From assembly GCA_945883145.1 (NCBI GenBank), contig CAMCXB010000050.1:1-16935 (forward strand): 16,935 nucleotides of DNA, given 5' to 3'. The DNA comes from Bordetella parapertussis (GTDB lineage Bacteria; Pseudomonadota; Gammaproteobacteria; Burkholderiales; Burkholderiaceae_D). This document shows positions 7,311 through 14,974 of this stretch, one piece after another. The first letter of the stretch is position 1, and every line of letters begins with the position of its first letter. The notes beneath the pieces are model-generated. The model made no database searches. It was not told the origin of the DNA and saw only the letters and a program-made list of their open reading frames with translations. Made by a program: the position numbers and the translations under genes.

Positions 7311-7323
7311 GGATGAACCATCC
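7311..7323. promoter_or_regulatory. Small dyad upstream of the yceI pair
   Basis: GGATG AAC CATCC is a perfect 5-bp inverted repeat with a 3-base centre. On the minus strand it lies between a TTGACG -35-like hexamer (7330-7335) and the yceI start at 7244. The matching -10 hexamer is poor at every allowed spacing, so the promoter is not firmly placed. The dyad could be an operator. Confidence 0.3.
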
Positions 7324-7491
7324 GTAGACCGTCAATAAGTTAACAAATAAACATAATGCATACACTTGATGCTATCAGTTAATCCGACTTTTCACATTTC
7401 ATGGATATTACAAGGGAATAACATTAGCGAGGTATGCCAAGAATGATTTTTTAGCCAGCCATAAATGTAAAGTGAATATATTTCTGGATAA

Positions 7492-8049
7492 TTAAATTCG
7501 AATTTCAATCCGCATCACTGTAGGTACAGCTAGCCCTTGCATAATGCCAGGATTAAAACGCAGATTTAGAAATATAGCCTCCAGTTCATTGCGCTGAAGT
7601 TCGGATAATTGATTATCGCCAAAAACTATTTTATCCACATCCCCATATTCATTAATCATCAATAAACAGTTAATCTGTTGAGAAAAACTATCATTAAAAA
7701 TAGCTGGGAGACTAGCTTGAATATTGTTAAGAACAACTGGCCTAACATCAAGTAAAGCAATTGGCTGATAGTCTTTTAATCGCCAACCTAGGTGATTTGT
7801 TGAAGTTACATCTTGTGTTTGAAATTCAGATAAAAGATTTGAACTCAATGCAGTATCTTTTGAAAAAATAACTGGTTTTGTAGTTACAGTTTCGATATGT
7901 GATACACCTGAAATCTTCTTATTACTTAACTGACTTAGCCCGCTTAATTTACTTAACTCAATTAACATTCCATGAAAAACACAGAGTGTTATCAACACAG
8001 CCAAACATAGAGCGGAAAAAATTTTTAGCACTAATCCAACTCGCGCCAT
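7492..8049 (-). CDS. Membrane-anchored protein with TonB-C-like domain, last gene of pilus operon
   Basis: A 185-residue protein with one N-terminal membrane segment (about 6-26), a variable linker, and a C-terminal domain resembling the TonB C-terminal fold. Supporting stretches are LLDVRPVVLNNIQASLP (99-115), a strand ending in INEYGDVDKIVF (132-143), and LRFNPGIMQGLAVPTVMRIEI (163-183), which follows the usual pattern of F-x-P-x-x-x-G-x-x-V. The proline-rich periplasm-spanning region of true TonB is missing, as is any ExbB/ExbD neighbour. The start overlaps the end of pilY1 by 19 bp, so it is probably translated by coupling and belongs to the pilus operon. A role in pilus assembly or in a periplasmic contact is inference. 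It could instead be a generic TonB-like protein carried along with the operon. No clear terminator follows its stop. Confidence 0.72.
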   Translation of the reverse strand: MARVGLVLKIFSALCLAVLITLCVFHGMLIELSKLSGLSQLSNKKISGVSHIETVTTKPVIFSKDTALSSNLLSEFQTQDVTSTNHLGWRLKDYQPIALLDVRPVVLNNIQASLPAIFNDSFSQQINCLLMINEYGDVDKIVFGDNQLSELQRNELEAIFLNLRFNPGIMQGLAVPTVMRIEIRI

Positions 8050-11000
8050 GAAACTTGCTTTGCTTTTGAACTAGTCGTTGCAGGTACGCCATTAATAAGT
8101 TCAGTAATCTCACCTGATTCAAGAGTCAATACAGTGATAAGTTTATTATTCTTTGTGATTAATTTAGCACCCGCCACTAAAGAATTAAGCGATAACCTTG
8201 TTCCAATTGCTTTATTTTTAGCAGTGCTGACATAAGTACCAGTCCTATAATTAATATTATAAAACCAACTTTCCCCATTAAAAACGCAAGGTGTCGTCGA
8301 TGGTCTATTAGACACAAATTGCAATACACCAGATTGCTGATCTATATCTAGTGATACACGCTCGCCACTTTTTCTATCACCCACGATCAAATCTAAAGAC
8401 CAACCACTTTTTAAAATCCAATCTATAGTTTGCTCTTCGATTGTTCTCTGAGGAGGCGAAACATTAGTAATATCCGAAATTGTTAATTTGACTATATCGG
8501 GTCTATCACTTATTTTTCCTAGCCCTGCTGAACTCAGATTATCTTTAAATGTATAGACAGACTGTACGGATGTATCACCAATATCGGAAAATCCTAAATA
8601 CTTACCAGTAGCTATAGAGACGAGAGGAATACTCAGTCCACTGTGCTTTATTTCAGATAACTCAGGTTTAATGGTAATAGGCTGAGGTTTGTCTGCATAA
8701 GTCAAACTAGCAATTTCAACAGCTTCTTCACCTACTGGTGGAATGATATTGTTATTATCAAAGCGCCACAGCTTGCCATTCAAATCACCGCCATAAAATC
8801 GCAATGACGTATTATCATAAACATTGTTTATCCAAGAATTAATTTGTGCTAGACCACTAGGCGAAGTTGGTGAACCTGAGTGAGTTGGTATTGTTTTTAA
8901 TAGCGTGCCGCTATGCGCCGCTATGATATATAAGTAACCCTTGCCATCACCAGGATTCACATTGTTATAGCCTGAAGTTAAGGCGACTATCCACTGACCA
9001 TTCGCTTGTTTAGTGATAATGGGATTACCATAGGCATAACCAAGATTTTTATCCTGCAAGGTATCAAATTCCCATAGAGCTTTTGGATTGTTTGGATCGG
9101 TAATATCCAAAGCATAGAACTGACGACCACCTCCACCCAATCCTCCCACTAATATCGTTTTCCATTCATCTGCAGTACAAGGCTTAGTTGGTGCTGAAGG
9201 ACAAATATCACCTGCCACAGGTGAACCATCAAGTAAGTAGTTGAAATTATCTGAAAATTTATAATCTGCATATTGCACCAGTTTAGGCAAAACAGCTGAG
9301 GGAATAAATGCCCATTCTTCTTTTCCATTATCCGCATTAAATGCATGCAACATACCGTCATTTGCAGCTGCATAAATCATGGCTTGTCGTGTATTTTGTT
9401 TGGAATCTCTAAATTCAGAATAATTATTATCAAAGTAATTAAAAGTCGGCATACCTACATATAGAGGCTTAGCATTAATAATCGCACCCAATATATGCTC
9501 ACGACTACGAAATAATCGGTTGGAATTTTTTTCTTTATTTTCGAATTGATCCGAACCACGCAAATAATCAATAAATGATTTTTCAGAGAGGATGTCTTGA
9601 TTTAAAGCATTGAGAAAATTACATTGAGTTAAGGGAAAAGGTTTATTTTTACAATTGAATGAAAATAATTTTTTTTCATCAGTAGTCAGCTCATCCCATT
9701 TAAATTCTTTTAATTTTTGAGATCCATTTTTAGAAAAATAATAAATTTTTCTATCATCTGATGACTTAGCCACTACTTTATCTAATTCATTTTGTGCTGA
9801 CCATTTTAGTTCTGCACTAACACCTAATGATGATAACGTGATGTCTCTTGCTTCTATATCGCCATCCCAAGCCAAGCTACGATAACTACTTATATAGACC
9901 ATATTATTGCGCTGCACGGGTTCTTGAGAACTACTCGCAGCCGCTGCTGCAGATCCTTCTTTAGCTTGAATAACAGTTAAAGTCTCACTCAGTTTTTGAA
10001 TTAAATTTTTACTATCATTCACATAAAAATATTTGCCTCCACTATTTACTGCCGCATGCCAAAGATCATCAATTTTCGCTTTGTCATTGTTAGCAGTAGG
10101 AGCTGGCCAACCCCTTATTTTATTTTTAATCTCATAAAAATCACCACTTAGAGCAGTCTCATAATTATCTTGATAATTCAGTAAACCTTTTGCGCCTAAT
10201 CCCACAGTGTGGGTAATCATATTTTGAAAATTTTTACCCGATCCATCTTTAGCTAGAGGTACATTATTTTCACAGACATTTCTATCGCCACGACAGTTAT
10301 TTAAGGCAAGTGTACGTAAGTCTGTTTCGTAATAATAAGCTGCAACATCGGCCAAGCTATTACTCCATACTATAGAGCCTTCGCCTTTAGGTGCGGGTAA
10401 ATCCTTATCTCGATTACCTACCTCGGTACTGCCATCGATTTGAAATGGCCCATAAGTACTTGTCTCTCCAGAGGTAGTCCAATAACCATCTGTAAAAAGA
10501 ATACTGACATTTTTTTGACATGAAAACTGCACAGGATCATTGTCACTACTAATCAATCGTCCTGCGTATATTTGACCCGCTTTTGATAAAGCAGCACGTA
10601 AGGGAGTCGTACCGCCTGGAAAAGTGTTATATATTTTTGTATAGAACTGCGCTTTCTGCTCACTATTAAAATCAACTATATTTAAAAAAGAATTACTTCT
10701 AGAATTTCTCATAGGCGCTACGCCTGAATAACTTATTGCTGAGAAGCCAACCCTATAGTTATTATCTAGTGCTGAAAATACATAACCCACAACAGTTTTA
10801 GTCATTAATATTCTAGTGCGATAGTAGCTAAACCAATTAGCAAAATTAATTCTTTCATCGATATTCTTTTTACTAGATTGATTACTAACAATTATTTTTA
10901 CCCAGTTCGCATTACCTGAAGTAGACGCTGTATCAAATTTATTATCCTTACAATGATCTTCATTTGAATTGCTACCTAACTTATCTTTTTTATTACCTTT

Positions 11001-11561
11001 ATAGACAAAGTAATAAGCAGACTCTGGATTGTTTTTGATATCCTCTTTATTAGTTTCATTGATTTTGCAATCCTTACAATCCTCCATGTATTCAGTTGTA
11101 TCAGTATTATTTGGCGTAGCAGGAATTGAATTTATAGATCTCCATGCCATAAATTCTCTGCTTAAATCAATTCGTATAGAACCCGCTTGAAAACCATCAA
11201 ACGGCGCTTTAAAAAAATCTATATTAGGGAATAAATTACCGTTCGCATCGACGGGAGGCTGATAATTTACTTCAGGGTCATAGAAAATTTTATTACATAG
11301 GCTACTGCGATAACCAACTTTGTTAATATACTGATGCGTCCATACCTCTTCTCCTAAATAGCTATAGGACATACTGCCTGAATCATCCAGGATAAAAAAT
11401 ATGTTGGGCTTAATATTTTTAGCGGCAGCGAAGTTGATAGGCGCCGGAGATAAATCTGTTATTTGAGCATGAGATTTTCCGATTCCGTAAATCAGTATAA
11501 ATAAAAATAGAACAGCTTTATTCAATTTGAAAAAGCTACAGATTTTTATATAATTTTTCAT
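8031..11561 (-). CDS. pilY1: PilY1-type pilus tip adhesin / pilus biogenesis factor
   Basis: PilY1 sits with the minor pilins at the tip of type IV pili and affects pilus extension, adhesion and surface sensing. The 1176-residue protein has a signal peptide (cleavage near SHA-Q, about 32-33). An N-terminal von Willebrand A domain carries the metal-site motif DDSGSMS (59-65), GGTTPLRAAL near 315 and FTDGYW near 357. A linker with EGSAAAAASSSQEP follows. The C-terminal PilY1/PilC beta-propeller shows AAANDGMLHAFNADNG (from about 727), GGLGGGGRQFYALDITDP, SGYNNVNPGDGKGYLYI and YGGDLNGKLWRFD (about 921-934). Inside the vWA domain a Lys/Asn-rich insert carries a CKDC pair near 160. The acidic calcium loop often found just before the YxGDL motif is not evident. 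It lies 22 bp after pilX and shares 19 bp with the next gene. Base composition is very AT-rich (14 of 60 G+C at 9661-9720). Confidence 0.93.
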   Translation of the reverse strand: MKNYIKICSFFKLNKAVLFLFILIYGIGKSHAQITDLSPAPINFAAAKNIKPNIFFILDDSGSMSYSYLGEEVWTHQYINKVGYRSSLCNKIFYDPEVNYQPPVDANGNLFPNIDFFKAPFDGFQAGSIRIDLSREFMAWRSINSIPATPNNTDTTEYMEDCKDCKINETNKEDIKNNPESAYYFVYKGNKKDKLGSNSNEDHCKDNKFDTASTSGNANWVKIIVSNQSSKKNIDERINFANWFSYYRTRILMTKTVVGYVFSALDNNYRVGFSAISYSGVAPMRNSRSNSFLNIVDFNSEQKAQFYTKIYNTFPGGTTPLRAALSKAGQIYAGRLISSDNDPVQFSCQKNVSILFTDGYWTTSGETSTYGPFQIDGSTEVGNRDKDLPAPKGEGSIVWSNSLADVAAYYYETDLRTLALNNCRGDRNVCENNVPLAKDGSGKNFQNMITHTVGLGAKGLLNYQDNYETALSGDFYEIKNKIRGWPAPTANNDKAKIDDLWHAAVNSGGKYFYVNDSKNLIQKLSETLTVIQAKEGSAAAAASSSQEPVQRNNMVYISSYRSLAWDGDIEARDITLSSLGVSAELKWSAQNELDKVVAKSSDDRKIYYFSKNGSQKLKEFKWDELTTDEKKLFSFNCKNKPFPLTQCNFLNALNQDILSEKSFIDYLRGSDQFENKEKNSNRLFRSREHILGAIINAKPLYVGMPTFNYFDNNYSEFRDSKQNTRQAMIYAAANDGMLHAFNADNGKEEWAFIPSAVLPKLVQYADYKFSDNFNYLLDGSPVAGDICPSAPTKPCTADEWKTILVGGLGGGGRQFYALDITDPNNPKALWEFDTLQDKNLGYAYGNPIITKQANGQWIVALTSGYNNVNPGDGKGYLYIIAAHSGTLLKTIPTHSGSPTSPSGLAQINSWINNVYDNTSLRFYGGDLNGKLWRFDNNNIIPPVGEEAVEIASLTYADKPQPITIKPELSEIKHSGLSIPLVSIATGKYLGFSDIGDTSVQSVYTFKDNLSSAGLGKISDRPDIVKLTISDITNVSPPQRTIEEQTIDWILKSGWSLDLIVGDRKSGERVSLDIDQQSGVLQFVSNRPSTTPCVFNGESWFYNINYRTGTYVSTAKNKAIGTRLSLNSLVAGAKLITKNNKLITVLTLESGEITELINGVPATTSSKAKQVSWRELD

Positions 11562-11583
11562 ATTTTAGAAATAGATCTGATCA

Positions 11584-12225
11584 TTAAAAATGCACAATGG
11601 TTTGAACTATCGATATTGAATTTTTTGCCCCCTTCACTCTGGTTGTAATGACATAATATAAATATTCAGAATTAGAATATCTAATACTTTGTCCATAACT
11701 AATTTGTCCTCTTTGCGGACTATTGTCTAAATTTTTTACATTTCTTTTGCAATTATTTCTAGCGTCATCAGGACTACCTTTTGTTTTACAAAGTCGATGA
11801 ATCACATATTGAATTTCATTCGTTTCACTGCCTGTATTACTTATTTTTTTTGGTTTTAAACAGAATACGGCATCTGTCCCATCACAAAGACTATTATCCC
11901 AATCTATAAATATTGCCCCTCTCTCTTGCCTTCTATTATTGAATACAACATCGCTTCCATAACTTGCATAATAGCCATCATCATAGCGGTCGGAATTTAA
12001 TTCACTCGATTGCACTCGCGGTGTTAACCATTCAATTGCTGCTTGTAGTCCTTTTTCTGTGCTGTAAAGAGTACTGCGCTTATATATATGATTTCCTATA
12101 ATCAGCATATTCGTCTCAACTATTCGTATCAGCCCTAGTAAAGCTAAACTTATTAAACTCAAGATAGCGAATGCAGTAATTAACCCTGAACCCCGCAACC
12201 TAAAAACTTTTTGTGGGCATTGCAT
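11584..12225 (-). CDS. pilX: Type IV pilus minor pilin PilX-like
   Basis: PilX-type (GspK-like) minor pilins form part of the priming and tip complex with FimT/FimU, PilV, PilW and PilY1. The 213-residue protein starts with a short basic leader and RGSGLITAFAILSLISLALL (11-30), a class III pilin-like N-terminus with Gly before the mature Ser. The position equal to Glu5 is Thr, in line with the known lack of Glu5 in the PilX/GspK group. The PilX N-terminal domain pattern continues with ETNMLIIGNHIYKRSTLYSTEKGLQAAIEWL (37-67). Four cysteines lie in the C-terminal half. The start overlaps the pilW stop as TAATG, a classic coupling arrangement. Assignment rests on the position between pilW and pilY1 plus the N-terminal pattern; the globular domain is divergent. 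Confidence 0.85.
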   Translation of the reverse strand: MQCPQKVFRLRGSGLITAFAILSLISLALLGLIRIVETNMLIIGNHIYKRSTLYSTEKGLQAAIEWLTPRVQSSELNSDRYDDGYYASYGSDVVFNNRRQERGAIFIDWDNSLCDGTDAVFCLKPKKISNTGSETNEIQYVIHRLCKTKGSPDDARNNCKRNVKNLDNSPQRGQISYGQSIRYSNSEYLYYVITTRVKGAKNSISIVQTIVHF

Positions 12226-13340
12226 TATTCAGACCAGATTAAATTTTTTATAGGTATGACGGATTGCATTACTTTATATTGATAGCAAGCCCAGTTAGGG
12301 ACTTCGGTTTTATCTGTATTTTTACTGACATCGATATTGGTTAACTCTAACTCGCCACTAATTTCATTACCTGCCATCCAGTTTGGGCTAGTGGATGCGC
12401 TACATTTTCCATTTACTGGTAGTTCGGGAAGTCGATTTCTAACTACAACAGCAATTCTTATTGCTGTTATTTTTTTTATATCTGCGCTATTACCTACGAT
12501 ATTGTCCTGATTAATATCCAACATTTTGCTAGACCACTTTGTAACCATAGGTGATGCTTGCTCCCCATCTCTTGCATCAAATCCATATTGAGCTTGAAAA
12601 TTTATGACGTCTGTATTGACTATTTGTTTATTGATACTGTTATTTGAACTCACAAAACTTGTAATCTCGAATTGATTCAATCTATTTAAGCTATATGTCA
12701 TATCAGCTATGTCACCTAAATTTGTTAGGCTTGTATTTATTGGATAGCCTATTTCAGGAAATACATCAGTAAATGTGGCAGAATTCCAAGAACTTTTTTG
12801 ACTTTCAAAGCTTATTCTAATTTTTTCTGCATCAATACTAGTTACTTGTACCAAAGAACAATCACTTCCTTTGTCGTGCACGACTAAAAAATCATTTGGT
12901 TTAATTTCTAGTGAATTATTAGTCAGCATCGTGTTTGATGCTTTTAATTCCTTTATCAGTATTGCCGGTATGTTGGGTTTATTTTTGGTGCTATATATGA
13001 TTCGTAAAGAATCATATGATCCATTTTCTCCATCTTTGATTTCTATTGGCCGCAATTGAAGGGGATCTATTTTCTTTTGATAGTAACGCTTTAAGTTGCA
13101 TCCTATTACCTCCAAAGGCATGAATCCATATCCTGCCATGCGTATATCACGCTCCATAAAATATAAAAGATTGGCGTTTTTTATTTGATTGAAAGCATTC
13201 TCATTAACTTGATTAGTATTTCTTTTGAATATTTGTAATATATTTAAAAGTAAAGCTAAAGAAAGCAAACTTATCGTGATACTTAACATGACTTCAATCA
13301 TGCTCACTCCGCCTGTTTTTTTTGCTCTCCTATGGAACAT
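12225..13340 (-). CDS. pilW: Type IV pilus minor pilin PilW-like
   Basis: PilW is a GspJ-like minor pilin of the pilus-priming complex. The 371-residue protein carries the class III leader MFHRRAKKTGG, cut after Gly11, then VSMIEVMLSITISLLSLALL with the conserved Glu at mature position 5 (Glu16). A helix-dipping segment and RDIRMAGYGFMP (60-71) match the common PilW motif 'RxAGYxG'. The long beta-rich C-terminal domain includes ITAIRIAVVVRNRLPELP, also frequent in PilW. It starts 2 bp after the pilV stop and ends in a TAATG overlap with pilX. It is one of the most AT-rich genes in the window (16 of 60 G+C at 12601-12660). Confidence 0.9.
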   Translation of the reverse strand: MFHRRAKKTGGVSMIEVMLSITISLLSLALLLNILQIFKRNTNQVNENAFNQIKNANLLYFMERDIRMAGYGFMPLEVIGCNLKRYYQKKIDPLQLRPIEIKDGENGSYDSLRIIYSTKNKPNIPAILIKELKASNTMLTNNSLEIKPNDFLVVHDKGSDCSLVQVTSIDAEKIRISFESQKSSWNSATFTDVFPEIGYPINTSLTNLGDIADMTYSLNRLNQFEITSFVSSNNSINKQIVNTDVINFQAQYGFDARDGEQASPMVTKWSSKMLDINQDNIVGNSADIKKITAIRIAVVVRNRLPELPVNGKCSASTSPNWMAGNEISGELELTNIDVSKNTDKTEVPNWACYQYKVMQSVIPIKNLIWSE

Positions 13341-13342
13341 TA

Positions 13343-13762
13343 TTATTCTGCAATAACGCTAAACATCATGATCTGATGATCTAGTTGATCTGATGGTGAT
13401 TTCCATTTAATTTTTATCTCTACTACTCCTTTGTTTCCTATGCTTATCGTAGGATAGTTTTTTTCCTCTAGTGTCCCTGGTAGATTGGATTGCACTCTAC
13501 TTAGGAATTCTTGATATTGCGCACCATTAGGAGCCGCATATTGCGCTCTTAGATTTCCTAATGATTTATCGCCTATCATCATATTAACTAGGGTATTACT
13601 AGCAATCGTGCTAGCTTTACTCCTATATTCCACACTCGCTGTTTCTATGAGCGTGTTAGATAAAAGCCCTAGCATTGACATTATTCCTGCTGAAAATACG
13701 AGCATGGAAAGCATAGAGCTTATTAAGCTTTCACCTTTATTCTTGATTTGTTTTTTCTGCAT
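13343..13762 (-). CDS. pilV: Type IV pilus minor pilin PilV-like, Glu5 replaced by Ser
   Basis: PilV is a GspI-like minor pilin that joins FimT, PilW and PilX in the priming complex. The 139-residue protein has a basic leader MQKKQIKNKG with cleavage expected after Gly10, then ESLISSMLSMLVFSAGIMSM. The hydrophobic helix, with the FSAGI motif and 'LGLLSNTLIE' continuation, is typical of PilV. Mature residue 5, normally Glu in class III pilins, is Ser15 here; a Glu occurs instead at mature position 1, where Phe, Met or a small residue is usual. The short globular domain ends with KIKWKSPSDQLDHQ. Gene order (fimT, then 3 bp, pilV, then 2 bp, pilW) supports the call. Confidence 0.85.
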   Translation of the reverse strand: MQKKQIKNKGESLISSMLSMLVFSAGIMSMLGLLSNTLIETASVEYRSKASTIASNTLVNMMIGDKSLGNLRAQYAAPNGAQYQEFLSRVQSNLPGTLEEKNYPTISIGNKGVVEIKIKWKSPSDQLDHQIMMFSVIAE

Positions 13763-13765
13763 GAA

Positions 13766-14350
13766 TTAACAGCTACCTGATTTTGTTTTTTTAATACTTG
13801 GATTACAGATTGTTACCTCTCCACTCATTTCTATTTTTATGATCAAGCGCTGAGCTTTAGAGCTCATACTATGCATGACATCTAATCGCGTTATTTCATT
13901 ATCAATAATTTGATTTAATGCCGCTCCTTGTGCGCTATAACTTATTACAGCCGGCAAGCCAGATCCCATGCTTAATGCCGTATCAATTTCTGTATTTGTA
14001 TCTGATGTATTTGCGCCAATTCGAATAGGATTATTTTCTGAAAATAATTTTGAATCAATTATTTCCGGACAATTTGCTGAGACTCGTACACAGCCAATTT
14101 TCCACGAAGCTAGTCCTTTATTATTTGTAAACTGTAATTTCACTCTCTCATTTCTTGAAACTGCATAGGATCGTGTTGCCATGATCGCAGCTTGTAGTTG
14201 TTCTGCTTGGCTACGTATTGCTGTATCTTGTGTCCATTTTATAAATGCCGGAATGCCTAATGTTATTAAAATACTGGCGATTGAAATTGAGATAATCAAT
14301 TCAACAAATGTCAGTCCATTCATTTTCAATGGGTTTTTTACTGTGCACAT
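13766..14350 (-). CDS. fimT: FimT/GspH-type minor pilin
   Basis: A GspH/FimT-like pseudopilin (FimU-type) of the priming complex; some relatives bind DNA during natural transformation. From the first ATG it has 194 residues with the leader MCTVKNPLKMNG, then LTFVELIISISIASILITLG and the conserved mature Glu5 (Glu17). The helix continues with IPAFIKWTQDTAIRSQAEQLQAAIMATRSYAVSRNERV (about 29-66), which is the GspH/FimT hallmark. Cysteines near the middle and the C-terminus (CVRVSANC, ICNPSIKKTKSGSC) may form disulfides. The start at 14350 overlaps the previous gene by 13 bp and has AAAGG directly against the ATG with no spacer. An alternative ATG at 14323 would leave a leader of only MNG. I prefer the longer form with translational coupling, with modest certainty. 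Confidence 0.88.
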   Translation of the reverse strand: MCTVKNPLKMNGLTFVELIISISIASILITLGIPAFIKWTQDTAIRSQAEQLQAAIMATRSYAVSRNERVKLQFTNNKGLASWKIGCVRVSANCPEIIDSKLFSENNPIRIGANTSDTNTEIDTALSMGSGLPAVISYSAQGAALNQIIDNEITRLDVMHSMSSKAQRLIIKIEMSGEVTICNPSIKKTKSGSC

Positions 14351-14781
14351 CCTTTATTTGCTTTCACTATCCAACAGTCTCTAGGTACAGTACCCCATGA
14401 GACTGGCAATGCCGTTGTCGTAGTTTTTCCTGCTTCATTAATTGTGTAAGTAAATGCATTCATACCATTTACATTATTTCCTTTTGCAGTAATTAGATAA
14501 GTTTGTCCGTCACTAGGAGTGACGCATGTGTAATTGAAGTTCTCTGTATTCGTTAGAACGATTCCACATACTGAATTTTTTCCATATATTTGATTGTCTT
14601 GATAGTACTGCTCCATTTTGAATCGATAGAAAGTTAGCTGCGATGTTGCCTCTGGAATGCGAGCACTGATTGCATATTGTCGATAACTAGGTATCGCTAT
14701 CGCAGTGATGATAGAAGTGATGAGCACAACCATCATTAATTCTATTAATGTGAATCCAATGATTGATTGCTTCTGCTTCAT
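14338..14781 (-). CDS. pilE: Type IV pilin, PilE-like, first gene of the minor pilin operon
   Basis: A 147-residue type IVa pilin. The class III leader MKQKQSIIG is followed by FTLIELMMVVLITSIITAIAIPSYRQY, with Phe1 and Glu5 (Glu14) of the mature pilin intact. ARIPEATSQLTFYRFKMEQYYQDN (40-63) is a pattern typical of betaproteobacterial PilE minor pilins. Two cysteine pairs (Cys72/Cys86 and Cys136/Cys145) could close loops; the last pair encloses a C-terminal loop of the kind seen in PilE/PilA. In related operons this gene usually comes last, after pilY1, whereas here it leads the cluster. It could be the major pilin, but its place in the operon favours a minor pilin. The ribosome site is weak (AAGTAAAG region). 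Confidence 0.88.
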   Translation of the reverse strand: MKQKQSIIGFTLIELMMVVLITSIITAIAIPSYRQYAISARIPEATSQLTFYRFKMEQYYQDNQIYGKNSVCGIVLTNTENFNYTCVTPSDGQTYLITAKGNNVNGMNAFTYTINEAGKTTTTALPVSWGTVPRDCWIVKANKGCAQ

Positions 14782-14874
14782 ACTGCTTTACTTAAGTCGA
14801 CATTTTCTTAAGATACGTAGTTTTATTTATGTTGTTTACTTCTATTAGTTTTTTTATTGCTAGTTATTTTTTTA

Positions 14875-14906
14875 TTCGAAGATCGCTAAATCTTTTGATG
14901 ATCGAA
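14875..14906. promoter_or_regulatory. Dyad symmetry upstream of the pilus operon
   Basis: TTCGAAGATC (14875-14884) and GATGATCGAA (14897-14906) are inverted repeats matching at 8 of 10 positions around a 12-base centre, 93 bp upstream of the pilE start. No T-tract follows on the minus strand (an A-rich stretch does), so a terminator for the upstream DUF3579 gene is unlikely. An operator for the pilus operon is possible. No sigma-54 type -24/-12 pair was seen in this gap. Confidence 0.35.
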
Positions 14907-14974
14907 CTAACTAACTGAAGATGTTTCAACTTCTCTCTTGCTTGAGCAGCTGAAATTTTTTTTGAGGAATTTGC

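Noticed and set aside
9149..9373. 74-codon open frame inside pilY1 (-)
   Set aside because: Shifted-frame shadow in the propeller region, with no start signal.
12871..14384. Plus-strand open frames opposite pilW and fimT (12871-13059, 13968-14168, 14181-14384)
   Set aside because: Antisense shadows of the pilin genes; none has a ribosome site or family-like sequence.
14875..14906. Intrinsic terminator of the DUF3579 gene
   Set aside because: The hairpin is followed on the minus strand by an A-rich stretch, not by T residues.
14782..14974. Sigma-54 promoter for the pilin gene
   Set aside because: No TGGCAC/TTGC-type pair with the right spacing could be found in the gap on the minus strand.
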